From Stutzerimonas stutzeri (GTDB lineage Bacteria > Pseudomonadota > Gammaproteobacteria > Pseudomonadales > Pseudomonadaceae), in assembly GCF_002890895.1 (NCBI RefSeq), contig NZ_POUL01000001.1:62001-126000 (forward strand): a stretch of 64,000 bases of DNA, given 5' to 3'. Position 1 is the stretch's first letter, and each line of letters begins with the position of its first letter. Shown one piece after another: positions 9,540 to 19,580 of this stretch. The notes beneath the pieces are model-generated. The model was given only the letters and a program-made list of their open reading frames with translations, ran no database searches and was not told the DNA's origin. The position numbers were made by a program, and so were the translations under genes.

Positions 9540-9977
9540 ATGTTCCAGAACATATTGATTGTCTGTGTGGGCAACATCTGCAGAAGCCCCGCAGCCGAAG
9601 CATTGCTAGCCCACAAACTCGAGGGCAAAGGCCTGACGATCAGCTCGGCAGGCATAGGTGCCTTAGTAGGCAACCCGATGGACAAGACGGCACATGAGGT
9701 GCTTAACGACCATGGAGTGGAACACACGGCTCACCGTGCGCGTCAGGTCGATAGCGAAATGCTTCACCGCGCAGACCTGATCCTTGTGATGGAGCAGAGC
9801 CACATCCAGCACATTCGTCAGATCGCACCCGAAGTACACGGCAAAACTTTTCTGCTGGGTAAATGGCTGGACGATACGGAAATCCCTGATCCCTACCGCC
9901 AGTCCAAGCCCGCATTCGAACATGTTCACAGCCTTCTGACCCAGTCCGTCGAAAGCTGGCTTCCTTACCTGAAATAG
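9540..9977 (+). CDS. wzb: Low-molecular-weight protein tyrosine phosphatase (Wzb)
   Basis: The 145-residue cytoplasmic phosphatase has the P-loop CVGNICRS at 9-16 with nucleophile C9 and R15, and the general-acid aspartate D117 in DPYR. In Wzy-dependent pathways this enzyme removes phosphate from the tyrosine tail of the Wzc kinase, and the phosphorylation cycle is needed for polymer of normal length. It sits 14 bases ahead of wzc, the usual partner order. Its length is typical of the family. The start ATG at 9540 has only a modest ribosome site (GAGG about ten bases upstream). Confidence 0.93.
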   Translation: MFQNILIVCVGNICRSPAAEALLAHKLEGKGLTISSAGIGALVGNPMDKTAHEVLNDHGVEHTAHRARQVDSEMLHRADLILVMEQSHIQHIRQIAPEVHGKTFLLGKWLDDTEIPDPYRQSKPAFEHVHSLLTQSVESWLPYLK

Positions 9978-9991
9978 AAGAAGGAACTTCA

Positions 9992-12202
9992 ATGACCACC
10001 ATGCCCCGACCCATTTATGAAACAAAAGAGGACAAGGACATTGACCTGGCCCACCTCTTTGACACGTTTCTGAACAACCGAGCGCTGATTCTTACCATAA
10101 CGGGGTTTTTCGCCGCGCTGGGGGTTGCCTATGCGCTGCTCGCGACACCGGTATATCTGGCCAGTGCAATGATCCAGATCCAGGCTAAGGGCGGCCTGCC
10201 GAGCCTCACCGACGTGGTCGGCACCGCTCCCGCCGTTTCGCCGGCGCAGACAGAGATCGCCCTGCTCAAATCACGCTCGGTCGTGGGTAGCGCAGTCGAA
10301 GATCTGAACCTCGATATCATCATCGAGCCTCACCACTTCCCGGTGTTCGGCGGTTATATCTTCCGTAGATTCGAGCCAACCGAGGAAGGTGAGCTGGGCT
10401 GGTATCCGGAAGGCTTCGAGTCCTATGCCTGGGGCGGCGAATCGCTGCGCGTCACCCAGCTGATCGTGCCAGACAAGATGCATGGCGAAGAACTGACACT
10501 GGAAGCGGCCGAAAACAACGGATTCATCCTGCGCGACACCGACGGCGAAGTGGTCGTCCAAGGCGTCGTTGGCGAGCCCATCGAGACCCCGGATTACGGC
10601 ATCACCGTGGCGGAGCTTAATGCACGCCCGGGCACCACTTTTACCGTGGTCAAGAACCGCACCTACGCCACTACCGAGGACTATCAGAACCGCTTGAACG
10701 CTGGTGAGCGCGGCAAGCAGTCGGGCATCCTTAACGTGACACTGGAAGGGACCGATCCGGAAAAAGCGGTCAAGGTGCTGGAGGCGGTAGCCCAGCGCTA
10801 CGTCGATCAAAATATTGCGCGCAATGCGGCCGAAGCGACCCAGAGCCTTGAATTCCTGAGCGAGCAGGTACCTGAGGTCCGCAAGAAGCTCGATGCCGCA
10901 CAAACGGCGCTGAACGAATTCCAAACCGGCAACCGCTCGGTGGACATCTCTGCCGAAACCCAGTCGGTACTCGACCGCATTGTGGATCTGGAAAGTCAGA
11001 TTTCCGAGCAGAACCTAAAGCGCACCGAGATGGAAAGCCGCTTCACTCGTCAGCATCCTAATTTCCAGGCGCTGATGAACCAGATCAATCAACTGCAAGC
11101 GCAGAAGGCCGAACTGGAGAAGCAGATAGGCACCCTGCCCTCTACACAGCAGGAATTGTTGCGCCTCAACCGCGATGTCGAGGTGTCCTCCGAGACCTAC
11201 TCGATGCTGCTTAACAAGACGCAAGAGCTGGATATCATCCGTGCCGGGACCGTGGGCAACGTTCGCATCGTCGACCACGCTGCGGCGGATATCGACGAGC
11301 CGATCAAACCCAACAAGCCGTTGATCGTCATCGTCGCTACGCTACTTGGCGGCATTCTTGCTGTCGCCTTCGTCTATGTTCGTGAAGCTCTGAAGCGTGG
11401 CGTCGAAAATCCTGAAGAGATCGAGCGTGTAGGCATCCCGGTGTACGCAGCGATTCCGTTCAGCGAGAAACAAGGACTGCTGGAAAAACGCCTGGCCAAT
11501 TTCAAGCGGGACAAGAGCAGCGCTTCGTATCTGCTTTCGACCAATGATCCAGCCGACCTGGCGACCGAAGCGATGCGCAGCCTGCGTACGAGCTTGCACT
11601 TCGCGATGATCGAAGCAAAAAACAACATCCTCATGATCACTGGGCCAAGCCCAGCAGTGGGCAAGTCATTCGTGACCAGCAACCTTGCCGCCGTCATCGC
11701 ACAGTCTGGCAAGAAGGTGTTGCTGATCGACGCCGACATGCGCAAGGGTTATCTGCACAAAGTCATGCGTTGCCAGGGTGAAAAAGGCCTGTCCGACATT
11801 CTGTCCGGCCGAATCACACTGTTCGATGCCATTCAGAAAACTCAGTTGAACAATCTGCATGTGATTACTCACGGCCAGCTGCCTCCTAACCCATCGGAAC
11901 TGCTGATGCATGAGAACTTCTCGCGCTTCGTCAAAGAGATCAGCAGCATGTACGACCTGGTCATTTTCGATACGCCACCAATTCTGGCCGTAACCGACGC
12001 TGCATTGGTCGGCAGTCAGGCCGGCACCACCCTGATGGTGACGCGCTACGGACTGAACGGAGTGAAAGAAATCGAGTTCGCCAAGCGCCGTCTTGAGCAG
12101 AACGGTCTCCTGGTCAAAGGCGTTATCTTCAACGCCGTAGTGCGCAAGGCATCAACTTATAGCGAGTACGGTTACTACCAGTACGAGTACCAGAGCAAGT
12201 AA
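9992..12202 (+). CDS. wzc: Polysaccharide co-polymerase / tyrosine autokinase (Wzc)
   Basis: The 736-residue inner-membrane protein is a fused Wzz co-polymerase and BY-kinase. The Wzz domain has a first membrane helix at about 32-52, a periplasmic part with coiled coil (about 270-400), and a second helix at about 435-457. The cytoplasmic kinase has Walker A GPSPAVGKS (551-559, K558) and Walker A' LLIDADMR. The tyrosine tail has six tyrosines at 723, 726, 728, 729, 731 and 733, the sites of trans-autophosphorylation. It sets chain length and works with Wza to export polymer. An AAGGA lies 7 bases upstream of the ATG. It is immediately downstream of wzb, while wza lies at the far end of the cluster. 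Confidence 0.95.
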   Translation: MTTMPRPIYETKEDKDIDLAHLFDTFLNNRALILTITGFFAALGVAYALLATPVYLASAMIQIQAKGGLPSLTDVVGTAPAVSPAQTEIALLKSRSVVGSAVEDLNLDIIIEPHHFPVFGGYIFRRFEPTEEGELGWYPEGFESYAWGGESLRVTQLIVPDKMHGEELTLEAAENNGFILRDTDGEVVVQGVVGEPIETPDYGITVAELNARPGTTFTVVKNRTYATTEDYQNRLNAGERGKQSGILNVTLEGTDPEKAVKVLEAVAQRYVDQNIARNAAEATQSLEFLSEQVPEVRKKLDAAQTALNEFQTGNRSVDISAETQSVLDRIVDLESQISEQNLKRTEMESRFTRQHPNFQALMNQINQLQAQKAELEKQIGTLPSTQQELLRLNRDVEVSSETYSMLLNKTQELDIIRAGTVGNVRIVDHAAADIDEPIKPNKPLIVIVATLLGGILAVAFVYVREALKRGVENPEEIERVGIPVYAAIPFSEKQGLLEKRLANFKRDKSSASYLLSTNDPADLATEAMRSLRTSLHFAMIEAKNNILMITGPSPAVGKSFVTSNLAAVIAQSGKKVLLIDADMRKGYLHKVMRCQGEKGLSDILSGRITLFDAIQKTQLNNLHVITHGQLPPNPSELLMHENFSRFVKEISSMYDLVIFDTPPILAVTDAALVGSQAGTTLMVTRYGLNGVKEIEFAKRRLEQNGLLVKGVIFNAVVRKASTYSEYGYYQYEYQSK

Positions 12203-12268
12203 CCCTTCTGGCTTTTGGAGTCCTGCAAGTTATCAGGCTCTGCCGCCGCTGCCCCCATTGCTACTAAC

Positions 12269-12302
12269 CGAACCGTTGGCCTTGCACAAGGAGAACGGTT
12301 CG
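12269..12302 (+). repeat. Inverted repeat between wzc and the GH5 gene
   Basis: CGAACCGTT (12269-12277) and AACGGTTCG (12294-12302) are perfect 9-base arms. Inside them a second pair, CCTT and AAGG, closes on GCAC, so the RNA can form an extended hairpin. No T-tract follows. Likely roles are partial termination, mRNA end protection or a regulator site between wzc and the glycanase gene. Confidence 0.6.
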
Positions 12303-12371
12303 CATTATGCAATCGACTGACCACAACAGAGCCGTCGAGTTGGTAGCGGCCCTTTGGAGATAAAGGTCATT

Positions 12372-13430
12372 ATGGAACGTCGCCCCCTTTCTCTTTTATT
12401 CCGCACTGCAAGGTTAATAGCCGGCTTGTCTATTGCCGGGTGCATATCGGTCGCACAAGCGCAGCCCGACGATCACACAGGCATCGACTTGGTTGGCATC
12501 AACATGTCAGGCGCGAACTTCGCTCCTCACATCACACCCGGAAAAGTCGGCACCAATTATTTCTATCCGGAAGAAAAGTACTTCGAATACTACGCAAGCA
12601 AGAACATCCGCCTGATTCGGTTTCCGTTCATATGGGAACGCCTACAACATGACCTTTACAAAGGCGTCAACTTTGATCAGATGCGGTTGCTAAAGCGGAC
12701 GCTGGACTTCGCGGCCAAACATAACCAGAAAGTCATTCTGGACATGCACAACTATGGGCGGTACAAGGGCAAGCTGATCGGTTCGCCACAGGTGCCCTAC
12801 GAGGCCTACGCAACTGTCTGGCGCAAGCTTGCGCAAGAGTTCAAAGACCACCCCGCGTTGCTGGGCTACGACATTATGAACGAGCCCCATTCCACAGATG
12901 GCCTTTGGCGTGGGGCCGCCCAGGCAGCAGTCGATGCCATCCGCCAGGTAGACATGGACACCTTGATATTCGTCGAAGGCGACCGCTGGGCTAGCACCTT
13001 TCACTGGCGCTACGTCAACGAGGACTTTCTGATCAACGATCCGGCAGACAAGATCATTTACGAGGGACACCTGTACCTCGACAAAGATTTTTCCGGGCGT
13101 TATGCCAAGGACGAAGTGGTCGACCCAATGTTGGGGGTGGAACGCGTTCGGCCGTTCGTCGAGTGGCTGAAGGAAAACAAACTCAAGGGTTTCCTCGGCG
13201 AGTACGGTGTACCTGGGCATTCCGAATCGATGCTGATTGCCATGGACAATTTGCTTGGCTACCTCAACGAAAACTGCATGCCTAGCGCGTACTGGGCGGG
13301 CGGCCCGGGCTGGGGGGAATACGTGTTAGCTGTCGAGCCCATCGATGGCAAAGACAGACCTCAAATGGAGGTTTTGCAAAAGCACATTTCCAATAGCTGC
13401 ACGGAATACGGCCCTAAGCAGCAGCCTTGA
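12372..13430 (+). CDS. Secreted glycoside hydrolase family 5 (cellulase-type)
   Basis: The 352-residue protein is a GH5 (beta/alpha)8-barrel glycanase. The acid/base glutamate is E171 in IMNEPHS and the nucleophile E277 in GEYG. Other barrel residues typical of GH5 are R83, H126 in DMHNY, H233 and Y235 in GHLYL, and W308. The export signal (residues 1-30) ends AQA, but IAGC at 21-24 also fits a lipobox, so it may be a periplasmic or secreted enzyme or a lipoprotein. AAAGG stands 7 bases before the ATG at 12372; an upstream TTG is less likely. Inside a polysaccharide cluster it probably cuts nascent or released polymer. Strict cellulose specificity is not shown. Confidence 0.87.
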   Translation: MERRPLSLLFRTARLIAGLSIAGCISVAQAQPDDHTGIDLVGINMSGANFAPHITPGKVGTNYFYPEEKYFEYYASKNIRLIRFPFIWERLQHDLYKGVNFDQMRLLKRTLDFAAKHNQKVILDMHNYGRYKGKLIGSPQVPYEAYATVWRKLAQEFKDHPALLGYDIMNEPHSTDGLWRGAAQAAVDAIRQVDMDTLIFVEGDRWASTFHWRYVNEDFLINDPADKIIYEGHLYLDKDFSGRYAKDEVVDPMLGVERVRPFVEWLKENKLKGFLGEYGVPGHSESMLIAMDNLLGYLNENCMPSAYWAGGPGWGEYVLAVEPIDGKDRPQMEVLQKHISNSCTEYGPKQQP

Positions 13431-13784
13431 CAGACGCGTTGTCGCCCTGCCTGTGGATGGCGGCATGCCCCGCAGCGAACAATGTGAAGCCGTTCAGAAA
13501 GATTTCGATGAAATCTGAAAGATCGACGCAACCCTGCTGCCACCCGCTTGTCCAAATTCGACCTTACATCGAGCGGCTTAATGCGAGGGGAACTCAAACA
13601 CTCCTGCGGCTATCGAATCCAGTTGTTACTAGCTGACTGCCGGCAGCGAATTGACCGAGGCGCTTAAGCTATCAGCCAGACGTAGAGTGACGACGCACCG
13701 AAGGCATCAATGTGGAAATGCTAAAGCTTGAGTTTGTTGCGACGTAGTAAATCTGGAATGGAAATGCACCTAAGGACTCAGGTG
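13431..13784. other. Gene-free stretch between GH5 and the polymerase gene
   Basis: About 350 bases without a credible gene if the polymerase starts at 13785. The frame of the polymerase is open back to a TTG at 13728 and ATGs at 13758 and 13764, so part of this stretch could be coding. No clear terminator, promoter or repeat was recognised. The base composition falls toward AT as the polymerase gene is approached. Confidence 0.4.
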
Positions 13785-15041
13785 ATGACAAACATCAGCT
13801 CAAAATTTTTCTTTTTGCCGTTGACCGTGCTTGCGATCGTCTTGCACTTTTCGGTGTTTGGTGACAGTACGCACAACCCGATCGGCTTCAAGTTTCTGAA
13901 CGAAGCCTATTTGGCCGTCTGTTTGGGATTGTCGCTACTGTTGATTCTTGCCAGCACCGAAGAGTCATCGAGAGAGTTCCGCATCCTGATGTATTACGCT
14001 TTCTACAGCGTTTTCGTATTCACCGTACTACCTGCAATCTTTTCGTTTTACTCCTTTGGCCAACCCATCACTTACGGTCTGATCGAAGAACGCCGAATTC
14101 TCTTTACATTCGGCTTCGTCCCGCTGCTATTGCTTGCCAAGCACATCAGTACGCGCCAATTCGAACATGCATTCATTTACGCCGCACTGATTGCAGTGGT
14201 CCTGTCCTGGTGTTTCAAGTTCGGGCTGGTTCCGGATCTGCGCGAGGAGCAAACGTCCTGGGATCGTCCGGACCGCTCATCCATCGGGCCCTTTTTGATC
14301 TGTTTCGCCTATTTCTATTGCATTCAGGTGTGGGCAAAAGGCAAATCGCCTATCAATGGTGAACAGCGACAGCGAAAACTGTATCTCATTCTTGCGGCAG
14401 TGCTGTTGCTGACCTTGGTCTTCGCCACGCAAACCCGTCAGCTAATTGTACTGTGCCTAGCATTCACGCTTTTCTCGTTGCGGGCCAAAGCAATCATTTG
14501 GGCTGCCTCGCTTTGCGTTCTGTTGTCCCCGCTGTTCTTTTATCCAGAGTTACTTGAAATTCTCGGTCTGAACGTGGAGTTCTACGAGAGCAGTTTGGAC
14601 GGTGACGTGGAGGATGGTGTGAGGCCCCACACGATCGCATCCGTGTTCAGTCACTTGAACCTAGTTAACTGGTTGCCTAGCGGGTCCCTTTCGCTGATGT
14701 GGCAGGACGGTTTCATCCCCTACTTCGGCGAACACTTCTTTCTGTCAGACATCGGCATCATTGGCACACTGTTTCGCTTCGGTTTTCTAACGTTCCTGCT
14801 AGTGCCTCTGACCCTGTTCGTCTACCACCGTATTGCCCGCAGTATCAATTCCGAAATGGAGTTCACCTATGCAGTGATGCTGGCCTTCTTCGTGATATGG
14901 CCACTTAACGGTCTATTCGAATATACCCAACCAGTTATTTGCATGCTTTTCGTATTACATGCTCTACGGGCACGCCATCTTCGCAGCAAGGAACGAGTAC
15001 ATGAACGTCGCACTTATTCTCAACTACAAAGCTGCTACTGA
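13785..15041 (+). CDS. O-antigen ligase/polymerase-like membrane protein (probable Wzy)
   Basis: The 418-residue protein is strongly hydrophobic throughout, with about ten to twelve membrane helices and a larger periplasmic loop (around 240-320). That is the build of Wzy polymerases and WaaL-type ligases. In this cluster its likely job is block-wise polymerisation of lipid-linked repeat units on the periplasmic face. Sequence motifs of this family are weak, so the call rests on topology and context. The ATG at 13785 has AAGGA 8 bases upstream and is preferred over the upstream TTG/ATG codons. GC is clearly lower than in neighbours: bases 13801-13860 count 26 G+C of 60. Its 3' end overlaps the next gene by 41 bases. 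Confidence 0.75.
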   Translation: MTNISSKFFFLPLTVLAIVLHFSVFGDSTHNPIGFKFLNEAYLAVCLGLSLLLILASTEESSREFRILMYYAFYSVFVFTVLPAIFSFYSFGQPITYGLIEERRILFTFGFVPLLLLAKHISTRQFEHAFIYAALIAVVLSWCFKFGLVPDLREEQTSWDRPDRSSIGPFLICFAYFYCIQVWAKGKSPINGEQRQRKLYLILAAVLLLTLVFATQTRQLIVLCLAFTLFSLRAKAIIWAASLCVLLSPLFFYPELLEILGLNVEFYESSLDGDVEDGVRPHTIASVFSHLNLVNWLPSGSLSLMWQDGFIPYFGEHFFLSDIGIIGTLFRFGFLTFLLVPLTLFVYHRIARSINSEMEFTYAVMLAFFVIWPLNGLFEYTQPVICMLFVLHALRARHLRSKERVHERRTYSQLQSCY

Positions 15042-15885
15042 AACGATCAGCTGCGCTGAAAGCCTGCTCGAACATTGCGCAACGATTGGCCATATCGTCA
15101 TCATCGACAATGATTCGCAGGACGGCTCCGCCATCGCCCTTCAGAACTGGCTGGATGAAAAAGCCCATACGAACGTGACCCTGCTGTGTAACCCAGACAA
15201 CAGCGGTTATGCGGGCGGCAACAACTACGGGTTGCGCTGGGCAATGGAGCATCTGCAGCCGGAGTATTTCTGGGTCATCAATAACGACACCTATGTAGAC
15301 AGTGATGCCTTCTCACCGCTACTGGAGGCATTGCAGCGTAACGACCGTCAGTTTGTCGGCTCGCTCGTATTGAGCGCCGACACGGGTCGGCTTGAGTGCT
15401 ATGGCGGCGGAAAGCTTTATCCGATCCTAGGCAAAGCCCGATTACTCGGGAAAGATCAGAGCATCGAAGCATCTCAAAAGCAGCAACCTCAGCACGCTCC
15501 AGACTACATTATGGGCTGCAGCCTAGCCTTTTCGGCAGCATTGACTGAAGAAGTCGGTTTGATGGATGAAGATTACTTCATGTATTTCGAAGAGGTTGAT
15601 TGGCAGTACCGTGCCAGGAGCTTTGGTGTTTCAACGAGAGTGATCCCTGAAAGCCGCCTGTATCACTACGGTTCACTCAGCCTGGGTAGTCGATCAGCGT
15701 TCTATCACTACTATCGCAACCGTGCAGCCACCCGTTTCAACAAGCGCTTCTACGGCCCGGCATTCGCGATCGTTTCCGCGTTTCTGCTTTCGGCCGTTAC
15801 AACTGTCAAGGAATACAAAAATCCCACCCTCGCCTGGTCAGGTATCAAGGGCGCCTTCAAGGGAGTAGCAATGAGTGTCGAGTGA
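15001..15885 (+). CDS. Glycosyltransferase family 2 (rhamnosyltransferase-like)
   Basis: The 294-residue protein has a GT-A fold. It shows the early DNDSQDGS loop (36-43), NSGYAGGNN (67-75), the nucleotide-sugar/metal motif NND at 94-96 and a C-terminal hydrophobic segment (about 255-272) that may bind membrane. The layout resembles GT2 rhamnosyltransferases such as the WbbL/RfbN type. It would add a sugar to the lipid-linked repeat unit at the inner-membrane face. The ATG at 15001 has AAGGA 8 bases upstream and lies inside the end of the polymerase gene, so translation is probably coupled. The donor is unknown; GDP-rhamnose from the Gmd/Rmd pair is a candidate. Confidence 0.85.
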   Translation: MNVALILNYKAATETISCAESLLEHCATIGHIVIIDNDSQDGSAIALQNWLDEKAHTNVTLLCNPDNSGYAGGNNYGLRWAMEHLQPEYFWVINNDTYVDSDAFSPLLEALQRNDRQFVGSLVLSADTGRLECYGGGKLYPILGKARLLGKDQSIEASQKQQPQHAPDYIMGCSLAFSAALTEEVGLMDEDYFMYFEEVDWQYRARSFGVSTRVIPESRLYHYGSLSLGSRSAFYHYYRNRAATRFNKRFYGPAFAIVSAFLLSAVTTVKEYKNPTLAWSGIKGAFKGVAMSVE

Positions 15886-16636
15886 TACTAATGCGTTCGG
15901 AATAGACTTCTATTCCGGCAATAAGAAGACTTTATTGACCTGCATACGCGAGGGCGTCAAGCAACCCTATTCGTTTGTGGTGACGCCGAATGTCGACCAT
16001 CTTGTTCAGTTGGAACATGACGAACAGCTGCGTGACGCTTATTTCAAAGCGCGCTGGAGAGTATGTGACAGCCGCATCCTGCTTTCGCTGTTGAGCCGTC
16101 TGGGCATACATCTGGATGAAGCTATTCCCGGCAGCGATTTGACACTCGACCTGCTCAAATGGGCGGACCGGGATCGGCTGCGCATTGTCCTGATTGGTTC
16201 AGCGACATCCGAAGCCGACAAACTCAGAGCGCTCTATCCAGGCATTTCTCTTTATCACTACAACCCGCCGATGGGCTTCATTAAAAAACCGGAAGAAGTG
16301 CAGCGTTGCTTGCAGTTCGTTCGCGAAAATCCATCGGAGTTGGTTCTTTACGCCGTGGGTACCCCACGCGGTGAAGTCCTGGCTGCAGCCACCCAGCCCT
16401 ACGAGCGCACCGGTATGGGCTTCAGCATCGGCGCCTCCATTTCGTTTGCAACGGGAACCATCAAGCGAGCGCCGAAGTGGATGCGCGAATTCAAACTTGA
16501 ATGGCTGCATCGCATGTGCATGGAGCCCCGCAGGCTAGCCAAACGCTACTGGGCGGACGCGGTGTATATCGTGCCGGCCTTCCTGAGGGAAAAAAACTCC
16601 AGGCAGAAAGGCAGCCCAGCAAAACAGGAGTCTTAA
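15875..16636 (+). CDS. WecG/TagA/CpsF family glycosyltransferase (GT26)
   Basis: The 253-residue protein is a GT26 enzyme. The family motif TPNVDH is at 37-42 with the probable catalytic aspartate D41; D65 and GSDL at 86-89 are also conserved. WecG-type enzymes add ManNAcA, ManNAc or glucuronic-type sugars to a lipid-linked acceptor; the specific donor here cannot be read. The basic C-terminal tail (from about 210) is the part that ties TagA/WecG proteins to the membrane. It starts with GTG at 15875, with GGGAG about 9 bases upstream, and overlaps the GT2 stop by 11 bases. With the GT2 gene it is one of only two elongating transferases seen in the cluster. Confidence 0.88.
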   Translation: MSSDTNAFGIDFYSGNKKTLLTCIREGVKQPYSFVVTPNVDHLVQLEHDEQLRDAYFKARWRVCDSRILLSLLSRLGIHLDEAIPGSDLTLDLLKWADRDRLRIVLIGSATSEADKLRALYPGISLYHYNPPMGFIKKPEEVQRCLQFVRENPSELVLYAVGTPRGEVLAAATQPYERTGMGFSIGASISFATGTIKRAPKWMREFKLEWLHRMCMEPRRLAKRYWADAVYIVPAFLREKNSRQKGSPAKQES

Positions 16637-16700
16637 TCGACGATTGAGGCCACCCTTCGGGCATACCGAGCACCGGTACGCGGTGATCGGCAGTCAGTGA

Positions 16701-17828
<1,128 letters not shown>

Positions 17829-18109
17829 GGGCAATCGACTGGCAACGGCCGTTCTGGTTCAGGCGCCTGCTGATATCCGAGCACCACTGAGGGTAGCCTT
17901 GTCGAAAGTCAGCCGGCGCTTTGATTTCAGTGCGGTCTGATGGTCGTTTCAGCAGTCGAGACAGACTCAACTGGTACACCGAGACAGCGCTGGCGTTACG
18001 GCACTGATCGTCATCTGGCGTCGACAGTAACCGCAACGCCATGCCTCTCGCCTATATCTGGGCCCTGCATCGGCTTTTGAAACTGGAAATTCATCCTATC
18101 GGGAAGATC

Positions 18110-19030
18110 ATGCGTAAAGTGCTGATTACCGGGGCTACCGGTTTTACCGGGCGCTATATGGCAGAGGAACTCGCGGCCTGTGGCTACGAGGTTCATGGCC
18201 TCAGCTACCGCCAACCCGTCGGCGAACTGCCGGCGGCGGTCTCAGCCATCCATTGCTGCTCGTTGAACAATGCTGAGCCGCTACGCGCGCTTTTGATCGA
18301 AATTCGCCCAACCTACGTCGTGCACCTGGCCGCGGTCTCTTTCGTCGCACACAGCGATGCCGATGCTATTTACACAGCCAACCTGCTCGGCACTCGCCAC
18401 CTGCTGGAAGCATTACGTACCTCAGCAACCGAGCTTGAAGGCGTGCTGCTAGCCAGCAGTGCAAACGTCTACGGAAACGCAACCGAAGGTGTACTGGATG
18501 AATCCGCGCCCTTTGCTCCGGCCAATGACTATGCTGTTAGCAAAGCAGCCATGGAGTTCCTTGCCCGGCTGTACCAGGATCGTTTGCCGCTGATAGTCAG
18601 TCGCCCGTTCAACTACACGGGCGTTGGTCAAGCGGAGCAATTTCTCATCCCGAAAATCGTGTCACATACGCGCCGTCGGGCCGCGGTAATCGAGTTAGGT
18701 AATCTGGATATTGCCCGTGATTTCTGCGATGTACGTCAGGTTGTCCATGCTTATCGACGCTTGCTTGAGACACCCGCCGCGGTCGGCCAGACAGTCAATA
18801 TTTGCTCCGGATTCGCCTATACACTCGAGTACGTTCTCGAGCAGGCAGCTGCCATTTCCGGCCATCGCATGGAGGTCAGGGTCAATCCAGCGTTCGTGCG
18901 CAGCGCAGACGTGAAGAACCTGTTCGGTAGCCGAGCCAAACTGGATTCGCTGATTGGCGACATGTCCCGAATCGAACTGAAGGACACGCTGCGCTGGATG
19001 ATCGAGCATTGCTCCGCGACAAAGACATGA
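18110..19030 (+). CDS. rmd: NAD-dependent epimerase/reductase (GDP-6-deoxy-D-mannose reductase-like)
   Basis: The 306-residue extended SDR protein has the Rossmann motif GATGFTG (8-14) and the catalytic YxxxK in NDYAVSK, with RPFNYTGVGQ downstream as in Rmd. Rmd reduces GDP-4-keto-6-deoxy-mannose to GDP-D-rhamnose; its neighbour gmd makes that substrate, which supports the call. Related enzymes make GDP-talose-type or other products, so the exact stereochemistry is inference. The ATG at 18110 follows GGGAAG and begins the canonical MRKVLITGATGFTG; an upstream in-frame ATG at 18041 would add an unlikely leader. Confidence 0.78.
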   Translation: MRKVLITGATGFTGRYMAEELAACGYEVHGLSYRQPVGELPAAVSAIHCCSLNNAEPLRALLIEIRPTYVVHLAAVSFVAHSDADAIYTANLLGTRHLLEALRTSATELEGVLLASSANVYGNATEGVLDESAPFAPANDYAVSKAAMEFLARLYQDRLPLIVSRPFNYTGVGQAEQFLIPKIVSHTRRRAAVIELGNLDIARDFCDVRQVVHAYRRLLETPAAVGQTVNICSGFAYTLEYVLEQAAAISGHRMEVRVNPAFVRSADVKNLFGSRAKLDSLIGDMSRIELKDTLRWMIEHCSATKT

Positions 19031-19580
19031 TCCAACCACTTTGCCGTCAGGAATGAGGCAGTCGATCTCAAGTGATGGCAACGCCCGCTTTCGCTGGCTC
19101 ATGTCCGCTAATGTCCAGTCAGCCTAATAGCACGTTGACAGCCGCATTCAAGCGGTCACGGTTGCTGGCTACCCCGGCATTCGCTTGTCATCGGTCACCC
19201 TCCTCGCCTTGTACCGGCGAGCTTTGCATTACCAATTCATTTATGCACGTGGCCGTGAACCGCAGAGAAACGAAGCGGTCTATGGCTACTGTGAGCAACA
19301 CGGCGTCGTTTTTCTACTAAGGAAGGACGCCAAACAACGATTGAGCGGAACCTGCCCGGTGGCTCAATCCGAACTGGCCTCACAGAGGTCTGGAGGTATA
19401 TCCCTCAGAGCTTGCAGTAGCGACACCCGGAACAGCAGAGATTGAATGCGTCTGTAGCACCGCCGAAACACTTCGGCGACTGTCGATAGACAAGTCAGTG
19501 TTCGCTCGCTCCTTCAGCTAAAGGTGAATTGCGCTGTTTCACTTCGTAAAAACAACTATTCCGTCAAGGATGAAGAAACC
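19031..19580. other. 550-base gene-free stretch ahead of wza
   Basis: No open frame here has both a plausible start and a recognisable product. A small hairpin, CGCCGAA-ACAC-TTCGGCG, is at 19461-19478, and CTCGCC/GGCGAG arms lie at 19203-19208 and 19216-19221. The last 80 bases turn AT-rich and probably carry the wza promoter. The stretch could be a relic of a lost gene, but no reading frame remains to show it. Confidence 0.45.

Noticed and set aside
19072-19445. Two overlapping small open frames (82 and 86 codons) ahead of wza
   Set aside because: No ribosome site, skewed composition and mutual overlap; treated as non-coding.
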